Notes under the pieces: model-generated
Databases searched by the model: none
What the model was told of the DNA's origin: nothing
Seen by the model: only the letters and a program-made list of their open reading frames with translations
From: Streptomyces sp. B21-105
Lineage (GTDB): Bacteria; Actinomycetota; Actinomycetes; Streptomycetales; Streptomycetaceae
Direction of reading: 5' to 3'
Assembly: GCF_036898465.1 (NCBI RefSeq)
Contig: NZ_JARUMJ010000001.1
Location: forward strand, 4,154,001 to 4,218,000
DNA length: 64,000 nt
Shown: piece by piece, positions 24,901 to 33,972 of the stretch
Position numbering within the stretch: position 1 is the first letter of the stretch
Layout of the letters: the number at the start of each line of letters is the position of its first letter
Made by a program: the position numbers and the translations under genes

Positions 24901-27900
24901 GCCCAGGCCGTCGTAGGTTGCTTCGGTGCGTTTGCCGTTGGCGTCGGTCACCGCAGTGGGCACGCCTCGGGTCGGGTCGTACTCGGTCTTCGTGGTCTGG
25001 TCCAGCGTCTTGGCCTGGTTCAGTGGCCTGGTCACGGTCATCGAGGTGGGAGCCCCGATCGTGAGGGGTGTGTACGCGGTGGTGGTCGTGTTGTCGTCCG
25101 CGTCGGTTTCGGTCAGCTCGCGGCCGTGGATGTCGTAGGTGTGGGTGGCGGTGGTCAGGTAGCCGGTGCCCTTGTCGTCCTGTTCTTCCAGGCGTGTCAT
25201 GTCGCCCTTGGTCGGGGCAGTGTCCAGGCTGGCGGCGTTGTCGTAGTAGTGCCGCTCGATGGAGATCAGATCGGCGGGCAGCTTCGGTGCCGTGCCGCAG
25301 GCCACCGCGACCGTCTGGACTTCCTTGGCCAGGGTGAGGATGTTCTTGTCCTCATTGCGGGCGTACGAAGTGGTGGCGCACTCCTCGTCGCCGGTCTTGG
25401 CCGTGTCGCCCAGGTCCGACTCGGTCTTGACCAGCCCGTAGTCGTCGAAGGTGCGCGCGGTGCGGGTGGTGCGCCAGGTGTCACCGACGGCGGTGCGCGT
25501 CTTCTCCTCCTGGGTACCGGTGACGTACGACTGGAGAGCGGACAGACCGCTGCGGGCCATCGTAGCGGTGGCCGCGGAGTGCCAGGGGGTGTAGCTGGTG
25601 GTCTTCTGGAGCTTTCCGCCGTCCCCGTCGTACGCGGCTTCCTCGCGGGTCATGCCGGCGAATGAGGTGTGGTCGGTGACCTTGACGCCTTCGTGGTCGA
25701 CTACGTCGGCACCGTCGATCCCGCGGAAGTAGCGATGCTCGCTCAACGTCTGCTTGTCCGAGGCGGGGGCACCGGTGCGGACCTGGACGCGGCTGTATCC
25801 CTTGCGGTCGCCGTAGGTGAGGTACTTGGCCTTGGTGAACTCGTCTTCGTCCTTGCCCCAGGCCATGCCGTCCAGGTAGGCGTAGTCGGTCTCCTTCACC
25901 GGAGCTCCGCCGGTGTTGTCGGCTTCCAGGACCTGGGTCGCCACGTAGGTGTGGAACCAGTCCAGGTACGGCTCGTATTCGGCGGCCGGCGCGTCCGGCG
26001 GCGACCACATCACCGGATAGCAGCGGCGGGTGTTGGAGGAGGGAGTGGGAACGTCGCCGGCCTTGCAGTCGGGTGCCGAGTAGGTGACCCCGATGGTGGA
26101 GCCGGTTTCGGTGTCGATTCCGTAGACGCGGTAACGCACAAGTGGCGGTACTGGGTCCGGCTTACCGCCCGTTGTCGCGCCGTCCACGCGGTTGGCGAGC
26201 TGCTGGCCCTTGAAGGTGACCGCGGGCAGGGAGACGTCTCCGGTACCGGTGTGCCCGGTGCGGGTGACGGAGGCCAGCCACAGTGCGGGATCCGTGCCGT
26301 CACCGGTGGACGGGAACTGGTGCGTCAACGTCCATGTGTCGACGCGCTTGTAGGCGCCTCCGGTCAGTACTGACGTGTCGATCTTGGTGAGGCGTTTGCG
26401 GGTCCAGAAGGAGGGCGAGTACCGGTCTTTGCACTCCTCGCCTGACTTGCAGGACTGGTCGAACGGTACGTCGGGCCAGTTCTTGGCGTGGTCTTTGTCG
26501 AAAGCATCGCAACCGCTCAGACAGCGCTCAGCGACGTCGAAGTCGATTTTGGCCGCGGCCTTCTGACTGTAGACGGAGTCGGATCGCAGGCCGTATTCGA
26601 TGTGGTCCAGGTAGCCGCCGCGGTCATACACGGTCGCGGTGGAGGCACCGGTGTCCGGATTGACGTTGCGGCCGTAGTAGTTGGTTTCCTTGTTCCAGTA
26701 GTAGGCGGTGGCGTCGGAGTGCGGGTCCACGATGTAGTCGAGGTTCCATCGCCACGCTTGCTGGCACCAGGAGTCCTTGTACGCCTTGGCGTGGCACGGC
26801 TCGTCGGTCTGGTTGCCGAACACCGGCACGGACCATGTGGAGTACGTCTCGGCTTTGCCGCTGGTCCAGCCCGGCAGGCGGTTGTAGCCGAAGTAGTACT
26901 GGGTACCGTCCGGGGTGGTCACTCGCCAGTACTCGCCGTCGTCGTCACCGTTGCCGCGAGTACTGCCGGCCAGCTTGACGATCTTGGTGCCGTCGTCACT
27001 CTCCAGGTGCCATTCGCCCGTGGCCTTGTTCAGGACCAGGACGTTGGACTGCCCGTTGAGGTTGAGGACAGCGTTGTCCCTCTTCCAGCACAGGTCCCCG
27101 CTCTTGTCGGTGCCGTTGCTGTCTTTGATGTCGTCGGAGCAGGACACATACCTGCGCTCGATGGAGCCGGGCTCCATGGACCAGCCGTCACCGATCCAGT
27201 TGGCTTGGTTGTTCGTCGCTGCGGTGCGTCCGTCCACGGCCTGCGAGCTGTAGGACAGGCTCAGGTCAGGCACGATGCCGCCGGGTACATCCGGGGTGTC
27301 GATGTCGTAGTTCCAGGAGAAGCCGCCGCTGGAGCCGCCTGCCGTCCAGGATGCCGACGGGGCGAGCGGGGTGGCTTTGAAGTCACCCGATGCACCCGAG
27401 GCGGCGGCCGTGGCGGCCAGGAGGACCGTGCCGTCACTCGCCACCAGCCCGCTGGCTGACGGCGTCGCGGCGGGTGCTTTCGTCACGGGCGCGGTGGACG
27501 GCGTGTTTGCATCCGCCGCGTCGACAGGGACAGAGGCGGACAGCGTTGCGGCCTTGACGTCGTTGTCGCTCTGCAAAGGGGCGGATGCGCGGCAGTCCTT
27601 GACCGCAGGCGTGGTCAGCGCGCACGAGGGCAGACGGTGCAGCGTCAGCCGGGAGGCCCAGTTGCCGCCGTAAGCGTTCTGGAAGCCGGAGTAGTCCAGG
27701 GTGACATCAACCGTGCCCTGGTCACCTTGGAGGGGGCGTACTGCCAGCAGCACGCCGCTCACGCCTGCGGCCTTGGTCGCATTCTGATCCAGAGCCTGCA
27801 CTTGGAAACGGCGCTGAGTCGCGACAGTTACACGATTCCTCTTCCCAGCCTTGCTCTGGTGGGGACTGATACGCAGCGGAAGAGTCCCCGCCTTGGTATG

Positions 27901-28215
27901 GGTATTTCCACGTGCAGGGACAGTGACCACGGCAGTACCCGGCTTCGGCCAGGACGGCTTCAGTACGCCCTTCCAGCGCTGGGCAGTCGTCTCATCTGGG
28001 TGGGAAATCCGATTCTGCTTCGCCGATGAGACAGGAACCGGGCGCGGGTTCGTCAGCTTGGCCAGTGACAGCTCCGCCGCCTCGGCCACCGGTCCGCCCA
28101 GCAGGCCGGCTGCCAGATAGACGACCAAGGATACGGCGATCCGGCGGACCCATTTCGCATGTCTCGTCACCATACGGCGGGGACGTCTCGTCCCCTTCAC
28201 TCGTAAAGCAGACAC
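21931..28215 (-). CDS. Large RHS-repeat secreted protein, probable polymorphic toxin
   Basis: A 2,094-aa protein. It has a long exporting N-terminus (basic, then VSLVVYLAAGLLGGPVAEAA), N-terminal beta domains (about 200-700), many YD/RHS repeats (YDALGR, YDGLGR, TYDAAGN types, about 900-1750), and the core-ending AREYDPELGQFISVDP, then NPVTKSDPSG at about 1,850-1,860. The 234 residues after DPSG are the variable C-terminus. They contain an Ala/Arg/Lys helical repeat (AQAVARAKAQAVARAKA), a glycine-rich hydrophobic stretch (AGLVVGGFLAGAACGATVVC) and a short basic tail with no known nuclease motif. Codon 4 is TTA, suggesting bldA-dependent expression. GTG start at 28215 with GGGGGAA upstream. 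Confidence 0.88.
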   Translation of the reverse strand: MSALRVKGTRRPRRMVTRHAKWVRRIAVSLVVYLAAGLLGGPVAEAAELSLAKLTNPRPVPVSSAKQNRISHPDETTAQRWKGVLKPSWPKPGTAVVTVPARGNTHTKAGTLPLRISPHQSKAGKRNRVTVATQRRFQVQALDQNATKAAGVSGVLLAVRPLQGDQGTVDVTLDYSGFQNAYGGNWASRLTLHRLPSCALTTPAVKDCRASAPLQSDNDVKAATLSASVPVDAADANTPSTAPVTKAPAATPSASGLVASDGTVLLAATAAASGASGDFKATPLAPSASWTAGGSSGGFSWNYDIDTPDVPGGIVPDLSLSYSSQAVDGRTAATNNQANWIGDGWSMEPGSIERRYVSCSDDIKDSNGTDKSGDLCWKRDNAVLNLNGQSNVLVLNKATGEWHLESDDGTKIVKLAGSTRGNGDDDGEYWRVTTPDGTQYYFGYNRLPGWTSGKAETYSTWSVPVFGNQTDEPCHAKAYKDSWCQQAWRWNLDYIVDPHSDATAYYWNKETNYYGRNVNPDTGASTATVYDRGGYLDHIEYGLRSDSVYSQKAAAKIDFDVAERCLSGCDAFDKDHAKNWPDVPFDQSCKSGEECKDRYSPSFWTRKRLTKIDTSVLTGGAYKRVDTWTLTHQFPSTGDGTDPALWLASVTRTGHTGTGDVSLPAVTFKGQQLANRVDGATTGGKPDPVPPLVRYRVYGIDTETGSTIGVTYSAPDCKAGDVPTPSSNTRRCYPVMWSPPDAPAAEYEPYLDWFHTYVATQVLEADNTGGAPVKETDYAYLDGMAWGKDEDEFTKAKYLTYGDRKGYSRVQVRTGAPASDKQTLSEHRYFRGIDGADVVDHEGVKVTDHTSFAGMTREEAAYDGDGGKLQKTTSYTPWHSAATATMARSGLSALQSYVTGTQEEKTRTAVGDTWRTTRTARTFDDYGLVKTESDLGDTAKTGDEECATTSYARNEDKNILTLAKEVQTVAVACGTAPKLPADLISIERHYYDNAASLDTAPTKGDMTRLEEQDDKGTGYLTTATHTYDIHGRELTETDADDNTTTTAYTPLTIGAPTSMTVTRPLNQAKTLDQTTKTEYDPTRGVPTAVTDANGKRTEATYDGLGRTLQVWKPGWAKTDHPTQPSAEYSYTISKTAANAVSTKTLQYNGSYTTSHQLYDGLLRARETQSPAIGTSDRIVTETLYDTHGWAWKTYAAYYADGAPAKSLKSAADNAVPAMVENVYDGLGRVTDAIARKYGDEQYRTKTVHDGDRTTVIPPKGGTATTVVTDARGRTTDRLEYTDPARTSSQKTHYTYGKWNEPATVTDPAGNTWSYTFDARGQETDVDDPDKGKSHTSYDKLGRPVTVTDARGITLTTDYDALGREIALRKGSTPLAQWTYDTIAKGQLSNSIRYIDGKAYISAVDSYNDAYQPTSSTVTIPAEAGALAGAYTWTYGYNAYTGQQEWIKHPAVGNLPSERQTTVYGEGNLPQKTTAGSVTLVNATSHDVFSRPVRTEYGTLGKKVYRTQAYDEFTGRLTGQTTDRDLAPQRIDDVTYAYDDAGNVTGLTTASGQDAGKTVDTQCFTNDALERLTEAWTARSDCAAQPSATTVGGLDAYWQSFTYDAVGNRTGQTDHGTGALAGADTTTAYTHNESKTVLPHAMQTATVRGGPHDGQKSSFDYDAAGNTTKRIIGTTAQSLTWDDEGHLATLTQTGRTTSYRYDADGNRLIAKDADGTQTLTLPGNNELKIKADGTKEGIRYYTHGEETVAVRTSSGFSFLLPDQQGTAMAAVAMTTLAVTRRKQLPYGQLRSAQTSTVPGTRGYIGGTADPTGLIHLGAREYDPELGQFISVDPINDTDDPAQMNAYSYAHNNPVTKSDPSGMCLADICGVGYPIGGTGTGPNNPKRYVQDGPVDPGGKNHSYCHRGMCSDGHPLGYSKGNISKKTYDPQAEAQAVARAKAQAVARAKAAQAERRKKNSIWGSIAGGLKKGWNNTGGKVVSAVGDHFSEHWRDYVNAGLVVGGFLAGAACGATVVCGVAVGLTIGASTYVVSNAGTKNWNWSSFGIQTVASGVGGGVAAKYAGPKFTGLVSSVRTRVSLWRLERTVSNMRKDLYGE

Positions 28216-28463
28216 ATTTCCCCCACCGGAAGCCGCCTACATGAAGATCGAACGGAAGGTATCAACGTCTGGGGGTCGAGAAAAAAGATCCGATCGATGT
28301 TTGGCTGATTATCAATCATGCGCGAACCGCGACGCCGTGAAGCGGAATGCATTCCTCCAGAAATTCAACATTGCGGGCGCTCCGTGATTCACGTAGAACC
28401 ATTGCGCCCCAGAAGGGCATGCAATAACCGAACGGCAGACGTCCAGTTCGCGAGAGGAAAGAA
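28216..28463. promoter_or_regulatory. Divergent promoter region, RHS gene and secreted partner
   Basis: A 248-bp gap, lower in GC than the genes around it, containing both divergent promoters. No repeated operator recognised. A GAGAGGAAAGAA ribosome binding site precedes the plus-strand gene. Confidence 0.4.
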
Positions 28464-30579
28464 ATGCCGACCTTGCATCAGAGGCGTCGCAGACGCCGGA
28501 CCGCCGGGCAACGGCCCGCAACCGCGGCCGTCGCCGCCGCACTGGCGCTCACTGCCTCGCTGATGGCTGCCCAGACCACGGCCCACGCGACCACCGCGCC
28601 ACTCGGCACGGCTGCGCGGGCCCAAACCACTGCGGATTCCCGCGCGCTGGCGAAGGCAATGACGTCGGGCGAGCCGGTGGAGGTGATGGCCCACCGGACC
28701 GAAACAGTGCAGGTATTCGCCAATCCGGACGGCTCCTTCACCCAGGACGCCTATGCCCTGCCCCAGTTCGTGCACAAAAATCAGAAACTGGTGCCGATCG
28801 ACACCACACTCAAGGCGAACGCGGACGGAACTCTCTCCCCCGCCGCCACCGAGGTCGGGGTCAGGTTCTCCGGCGGGGGCGAGGGCCCGCTGGCGACCGT
28901 CACCCGGAACGGCCGGAGCCTGTCGATCGGCTGGCCCAAACCACTGCCCAAGCCGGTGGTCAACGGAGACACGATCACATACGCGAACGTGCTGAACGAT
29001 GTCGACCTCAAACTGAAAGCGGGTTCGGCTGGATTCAGTGAGCTTCTGGTGGTCAAAAGCGCGGCGGCCGCCGCCGACCCGGCGCTCGCCACGATCAGCC
29101 TGCCGTTGAGCACCAAGGGGCTGACAGCAGCCGCAGACGAGCACGGCAACCTGCGAGCGACCAATCCGGCGGGGCAGGAGGTCTTCACCGCGCCCACCCC
29201 CCGTATGTGGGACAGCTCCACCACCCAAGCAGGCGCGCAGAAACTGGCCAGGTCCGCGCAGGAATCATCGACCCGACCGCAAGCGAGCGACGAGTTCGAG
29301 CCCCGCCCCGGCGCCCAGCAGGCGGCCGTACCGGTCGCCGTCAGCGACCGTGAGCTCAAGCTCACGCCCAACACTGACGTCCTGACCGGCCAGGACACCA
29401 CCTACCCGGTTTACATCGACCCCTATGTCGAAGGTTCACGCTACTCCTGGGCCATCGCCTACAAGAAGTACCCCACCACCGCCTACTACAACGGCGCGGG
29501 CTTCAACGGCGGTACCACCACAGCCCGCGTGGGTTACGAGAACGAAACCAACGGTCTGGCCCGTTCGTACTTCCGCATGAACACCAAGAATCTGTGGAAT
29601 ACGAACAAGCAGGTCATCAAATCTACGTTCCGGATCAAGAACACCTGGTCCTGGTCCTGTACCGCCAAGCCCGTCGAGCTTTGGCGCACCGCCGCCGTCA
29701 CCACCTCCACCACGTGGAAAAACCGCCCGGCCCGGCAGGAGAAGTTGGCCACCGTCACCGATGCCAAGGGCTGGAGTTCCAGCTGCCCGGCCGGCAACCT
29801 CGCCTTCAACGCGACCGGGGGCGCCCAGGATGCCGCAGCAGGCAAATGGGGTTCTATCAATTTCGAACTCGCGGCCTCCAACGAGTCCGACGTCTACGGA
29901 TGGAAGAAGTTCGACGCCAAGTCAGCCGTGCTCTCCACCCAGTACAACACCATCCCCAATGCCCCCACCGGCCTGGACACCTCTCCCAGCGTCGGCGGCT
30001 GTGACACTGCCGCGCCATACTCCGCGATCGGTAACACCGACGTCTACCTGACCGCCAAGGTCTCAGACGCCGACGGCGGCACCATCAAAGCGGAATTCCG
30101 CTTGTGGGGCAGCAACAACCTCTCCGGCAGCTCCCAGATCTACGACCAGACCGTATCCGTCACCTCCGGCACCGTCGCCAGAGCCCGCATCCCCAAAGCC
30201 ACGCTGGCAGCTAAGGAGACCGTCGCGCACGGTAACTTCGTCTGGAAGGTCCGTGCCTACGACGGCGCCGCCTACTCGGCCTGGGTGCCCACCTCCACCT
30301 GCGGGTTCAGCTTCGACTCCACGCGTCCCTCCAGCCCGCCGGGGGTGGCCTCCGCAGAGTTTCCCGACGGAAGCGACGGCTGGCCCGCCGTGACCGGCAG
30401 CGTGCGTACCAAGGGGACCTTCGCTCTGTCCGGCGGAGGCATTACCGACGTCACCAAGTACGAGTACTGGACGGATACAGACCCCACTGTGCGCTCCGCC
30501 ACACCCGACACCGCGGGCGGCAGCGTCAACGTCACGTTCACTCCGACCACTGCCGGGAGCAACCACCTTTACGCCCGCA

Positions 30580-30589
30580 GCCTGGACAG
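30580..30589. repeat. Target-site duplication, left copy
   Basis: GCCTGGACAG, repeated exactly at 32052-32061 on the other side of the element. Confidence 0.9.
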
Positions 30590-32051
30590 CAGGGCCCCGG
30601 CGTTTGCCCGGGTCGTCCGGTTTGATCATGTGATGCCGTAGAGGCTGAGGACGAGGGTGCGTTCGGTGTGGGCTCGGCGGCCGGCGGCGGTGTTGACGTA
30701 CCCGGCAAGCTTGAGCGCACCGCGGATCAGGTCGCGGACGGCGGCGAGGACTGAGGGCGTGTTGTGGGTCCTGACCTGGGACTTGTCCTCGTTGAAGGTC
30801 ACATCCCGACACCAGTGGACGGTGTTCTCCACGGTCCAGTGCCCGCGAGCCCATGAAGCGATCTCGGCGGCACTCGCTTCCTCGGCGGGCAGGTCGGTGA
30901 TGGCGTAGACGGTCTCGCTGGACCACTTCTTCGCTCCGTAGAGACGGCGTCTGCGCTGGATGCGCAGGACCTGGGCCGCGTGGGGAAAGAGCAGGCCGTT
31001 GACGGTGACGACCTGGACGAGACGCTGTTCGTGGCGGCCGTGGCCGCGGGCGTCGTCACGGTGGATGACGGGGATCTCCTTCCAGGGCAGGGCGTGGAGC
31101 TGACGGGCTTGGCCGCGCTGGTTGTTCTTGATGGTCAGCAGGTAGTGGGCGCCGCGTTCGTGCAGGTAGGTGGCGTGGTCGCGTTGGGCGTGGAGGGCGT
31201 CGGCGGTGACGACGGCCCCCTTGAGATCGGCGTCGTCGAGCTGGTCGAGCAGGGGTTGGAACTCGGGGATTTCGTTGGTCTTCGCGCCGATCTCGCGGGA
31301 GGCGAGGGTGATGCCGTCGCCGTGCCGGACGGCGGAGAGCACGAAGACGCGGCTGCCGTCCGGGCGCTTCGCACTGCGCAGGCACTTGCCGTCCACCGCG
31401 ATGGCCCGGCGCCGGGAGCGCACCGGTTCGGCGCGGGCGGCCGCCCGGTGGGCGCGGCGCTGTTCGCGTTCGATGCCGCCGTCGGGCATGAGCGGCTCGG
31501 GAGAGTGGGACACCGTGGACAGCAGGGGCCGCAGGTGGTCGTAGCCGGCCGCGCTGACCTCACCGGGATCGAGCCGCCCCAGAACGGTGCGCAAGGTCTT
31601 CTCGCTCGGGATCCGGTAGCGGCCGCGCAACGGATGGTAGGGCAGACCGAAAGCGGCCAGTTCCTCAGGCGTCGCACGTCGGCACCACTCCGCCGCCGCG
31701 GTGATGGAGTCATGGCCCGCCGGGGTCATCGCACAGACCACCAGGGCCAGCAGCGAGGAGACCCGGTAGCGCACCCCGCACGCCCCGCGAGGATCGGTGA
31801 CCGACTCGAACTCGGCAACCAGGCCGCGGACTTGGTCTCGCGCGGCATCCGAGCCGAGGGCCTCCAGGCGGGGCGCCGGAGAGACGGGAACGACGGCAGG
31901 GGATGATGGAGGAACGAACACGGCACCTTCGTGGATCTTGCAGCGTAGAGAACTCCATGATCCACAGGTGCCGTGTTCATCTGCTTCCGGGGCCCGCCAG
32001 CATGATCAACCGGCCCAGGCCGGGGCGATCCGGGCAAACGCCGGGGCCCTG
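30590..32051 (-). mobile_element. ISAs1-family insertion sequence (1,462 bp)
   Basis: Both ends are inverted repeats starting CAGGGCCCCGGCGTTTGCCC, identical for 22 bp and then mismatching. They flank one transposase gene and are bounded by the 10-bp duplication GCCTGGACAG. The CAGGGCC ends, 8-10-bp duplication and transposase type are those of the ISAs1 family. Both ends and the transposase look intact, so the insertion is recent. Confidence 0.95.
30626..31921 (-). CDS. ISAs1-family transposase
   Basis: A 431-aa DDE transposase. Family blocks: IAVDGKCLRSAKRPDGSRV (first Asp region), VVTADALHAQRDHATYLHERGAHYLLTIKNNQ (second Asp region), and RGHWTVENTVHWCRDVTFNEDKSQVRTHN (catalytic Glu with W and the signature VRDVTF-like run). 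Full length and uninterrupted, so the element may be active. Confidence 0.95.
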   Translation of the reverse strand: MFVPPSSPAVVPVSPAPRLEALGSDAARDQVRGLVAEFESVTDPRGACGVRYRVSSLLALVVCAMTPAGHDSITAAAEWCRRATPEELAAFGLPYHPLRGRYRIPSEKTLRTVLGRLDPGEVSAAGYDHLRPLLSTVSHSPEPLMPDGGIEREQRRAHRAAARAEPVRSRRRAIAVDGKCLRSAKRPDGSRVFVLSAVRHGDGITLASREIGAKTNEIPEFQPLLDQLDDADLKGAVVTADALHAQRDHATYLHERGAHYLLTIKNNQRGQARQLHALPWKEIPVIHRDDARGHGRHEQRLVQVVTVNGLLFPHAAQVLRIQRRRRLYGAKKWSSETVYAITDLPAEEASAAEIASWARGHWTVENTVHWCRDVTFNEDKSQVRTHNTPSVLAAVRDLIRGALKLAGYVNTAAGRRAHTERTLVLSLYGIT

Positions 32052-32061
32052 GCCTGGACAG
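32052..32061. repeat. Target-site duplication, right copy
   Basis: GCCTGGACAG, identical to 30580-30589. Fusing the two copies restores the reading frame of the interrupted gene through an Arg-Ala-Gly-Asn junction. Confidence 0.9.
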
Positions 32062-33075
32062 GGCCGGCAACAAGTCGGACACCACCGACTACCCGTTCTA
32101 CGTCAACGGCCTCAAGGCAGCCGACAAGGCCGGAGACATCAACGGCGACGGCAACACCGATGTATACGGAATCAGCAAGGACGGCACCCTCAACCGCTTC
32201 TACGGAGCTGGAAACGGAGCTCTGACACAAGGCGCCGAGACCGCCGCCATCGGAAACTGGACAGGCACCAACATCACCCGGCGCGGCGACTGGACCGGCG
32301 ACGGCTACGAAGACCTCATCGCCCTCGAGCACGATGCCACCGCCAACACCAACCGTCTACGGATCCACCCCAACGACGGCTCTGGCTTCGTCTGCACCGA
32401 CTGCCCCGGCACCGACAACGACGAACGTGAACTCACCGTCTACGACAGCGCCAACAACCACTGGAGCAACGGCGTCAAGCAGATCCTCGCCGTAGGCGAC
32501 GTCGACGGCCCTCTGGATGTCGATGCCGACGGCACCGCGGACACCCCCGGATACCCCGACCTCGTAGTCAACGACGGCACCTTCGTCTGGCTCTACTACG
32601 GCAACACCGACGACCGCCTCGACAGCGACCGCGATCCGGTCCTCTTGGGCGGCCCCGACGACCCCCTCGCCAATGGAGACTCAAAGATCAACGAGATCAC
32701 CCTGGCTGCCCCCGGTGACTGGAACAACGACGGCCGAGCCGACCTCGTCGTCCGCTACGACCGCCCTGACGTCGGAGGACTCTGGGTCTTCCACGGCGGG
32801 CAAGACGACAACGGCTATGACATCGGCGTCACCAACCGCACGGAAATCGGCTTCAACTGGAGCACGAGCACTGTGCCCACGCTCACCGCAGCACCCGACG
32901 CCGACAACGACGGCAAACTCGACCTGTGGGCAACTACACCAAACTCCGGCCGAGTCCGTGCTTTTCGTGGCATAACCGCTAGCGGCACACAACAGGTCAC
33001 CGTGGCATCCGAAGCCTTCACCGGCTACCAGACCATCAGTTAGCCGACATAGGACCAGCACCATCAGCGGGATGG

Positions 33076-33115
33076 CAGGGCCTTCCCCGCACCTTCACAG
33101 GTGAGGAAGGCCCTG
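33076..33115 (+). terminator. Strong hairpin after the interrupted secreted-protein gene
   Basis: An 11-bp perfect inverted repeat (CAGGGCCTTCC and GGAAGGCCCTG) encloses a second 5-bp stem (CACCT/AGGTG, loop TCAC). It lies 33 bp past the stop codon. No T-tract is obvious, as is common in Streptomyces terminators. Confidence 0.75.
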
Positions 33116-33262
33116 TCTGGCGCTGGTGTGGCAGCGAAAGAGGCGTCGGGCGCCGAGCAGCCCCAGGTATGTTGGTGGGTTCGGACTTGAGGTCGACTAC
33201 GTCCGCACCACTCACCCTGAGAGCCTCACCCTCGGCCCTGTGCGGGCCTGGCAAGTCGCCGT

Positions 33263-33508
33263 CTACGCGGTGCTGTTCCTGCTCAAGGCCGTGAGCACGT
33301 GGTCCAACTCGTTCGGCATCACCGAGACCAGAACGGCGCCTTCGGAGGAGGTGCACTCGATGATCCTGGAGCCTGGGTTCACCTTCCAAGCCGCTTCGCG
33401 CAGCGAAGGGGAACGTACGCCGACCTGGCGCAACCGTGCCGGAAGCGACACTGCCGCGCCGCCCCTGCCGCGGTTCTCCCAGGCCGTCGAGGTGGGACCG
33501 ATCACCAT
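33263..33508 (-). CDS. Hypothetical protein, 81 aa
   Basis: Starts ATG at 33508, overlapping the stop of the upstream frame (ATGGTGA), and reads MVIGPTSTAWENRGRGG to IIECTSSEGAVLVSVMPNEL. G/C third-position bias is good, so a coupled small gene is plausible. No family recognised. The overlap suggests it acts with the 118-aa frame. Confidence 0.45.
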   Translation of the reverse strand: MVIGPTSTAWENRGRGGAAVSLPARLRQVGVRSPSLREAAWKVNPGSRIIECTSSEGAVLVSVMPNELDHVLTALSRNSTA

Positions 33509-33858
33509 CCGGCCGCGAAACCACCGGCCTTCGAACGCGGGGTGCCGGAGCAGACGGGAACCTTGATCACATCGTCCCGAGCAGCAGCCTCCTCACGTTG
33601 CCTGACCTTCCTCCAGAACAACCGGCCTATCAGTCCGGCCACGATCAGCATCGCCGCGAATTCGATCACCGTTGCATTCAAGCAGCCCGAAACGCGAGCG
33701 CACCAGACCCGGACGCGGCGCCCGCGCAGGGTGCCGCGTCCGCGCTGCATCTCATGCGCGAGCTGGTTCTCAGCGCACCGCAGCACTTCGGTCGGCTCGA
33801 AGAGCACGGGGGATCGGGCTCCTGATGTCGCGCCGTCTTCTTTGCCGTTCGCGCACAA
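33502..33858 (-). CDS. Hypothetical small membrane protein
   Basis: A 118-aa frame with one hydrophobic helix (VIEFAAMLIVAGLIGRLFW, about 66-84) flanked by basic residues and a Cys-rich, basic N-terminal region. Codon use is reasonable. The start is uncertain; an inner ATG near 33750 (MQRGRGTLRG) is an alternative. No ribosome binding site is conclusive. The 33.1-33.95 kb stretch otherwise holds nothing recognised, and open frames on both strands make the call weak. Confidence 0.45.
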   Translation of the reverse strand: MCANGKEDGATSGARSPVLFEPTEVLRCAENQLAHEMQRGRGTLRGRRVRVWCARVSGCLNATVIEFAAMLIVAGLIGRLFWRKVRQREEAAARDDVIKVPVCSGTPRSKAGGFAAGW

Positions 33859-33972
33859 GCGAGTGGTCTACGTCACCAGCCGCACCCACATCTCCCCGCA
33901 CGTGATCGATCCGCAACCGATTCCCATCTTGACTGAGACCCATCAACGGCATGCGTGATTACGCTCGCGCTC

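Larger units (their letters stand above)
28464..33043 (+). pseudogene. Secreted DNRLRE/FG-GAP repeat protein interrupted by an ISAs1-family element
   Basis: Removing 30590-32051 and one copy of the 10-bp target repeat restores one open frame of 1,035 aa. The first part has an export signal (HQRRRRRRTAG, then hydrophobic to about 40), a beta-rich region and a DNRLRE-type domain (NLWNTNKQVIKSTFRIKNTW). A fibronectin-like segment follows. After the insertion come calcium-binding FG-GAP/VCBS-like repeats: GDINGDGNTDVYG, GDWTGDGYEDLIA, GDWNNDGRADLVV. Before insertion it was probably a surface-displayed adhesin-like protein divergent from the RHS gene, perhaps its delivery or wall-anchoring partner. 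As it stands, translation stops at 30641 inside the element. Confidence 0.85.
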
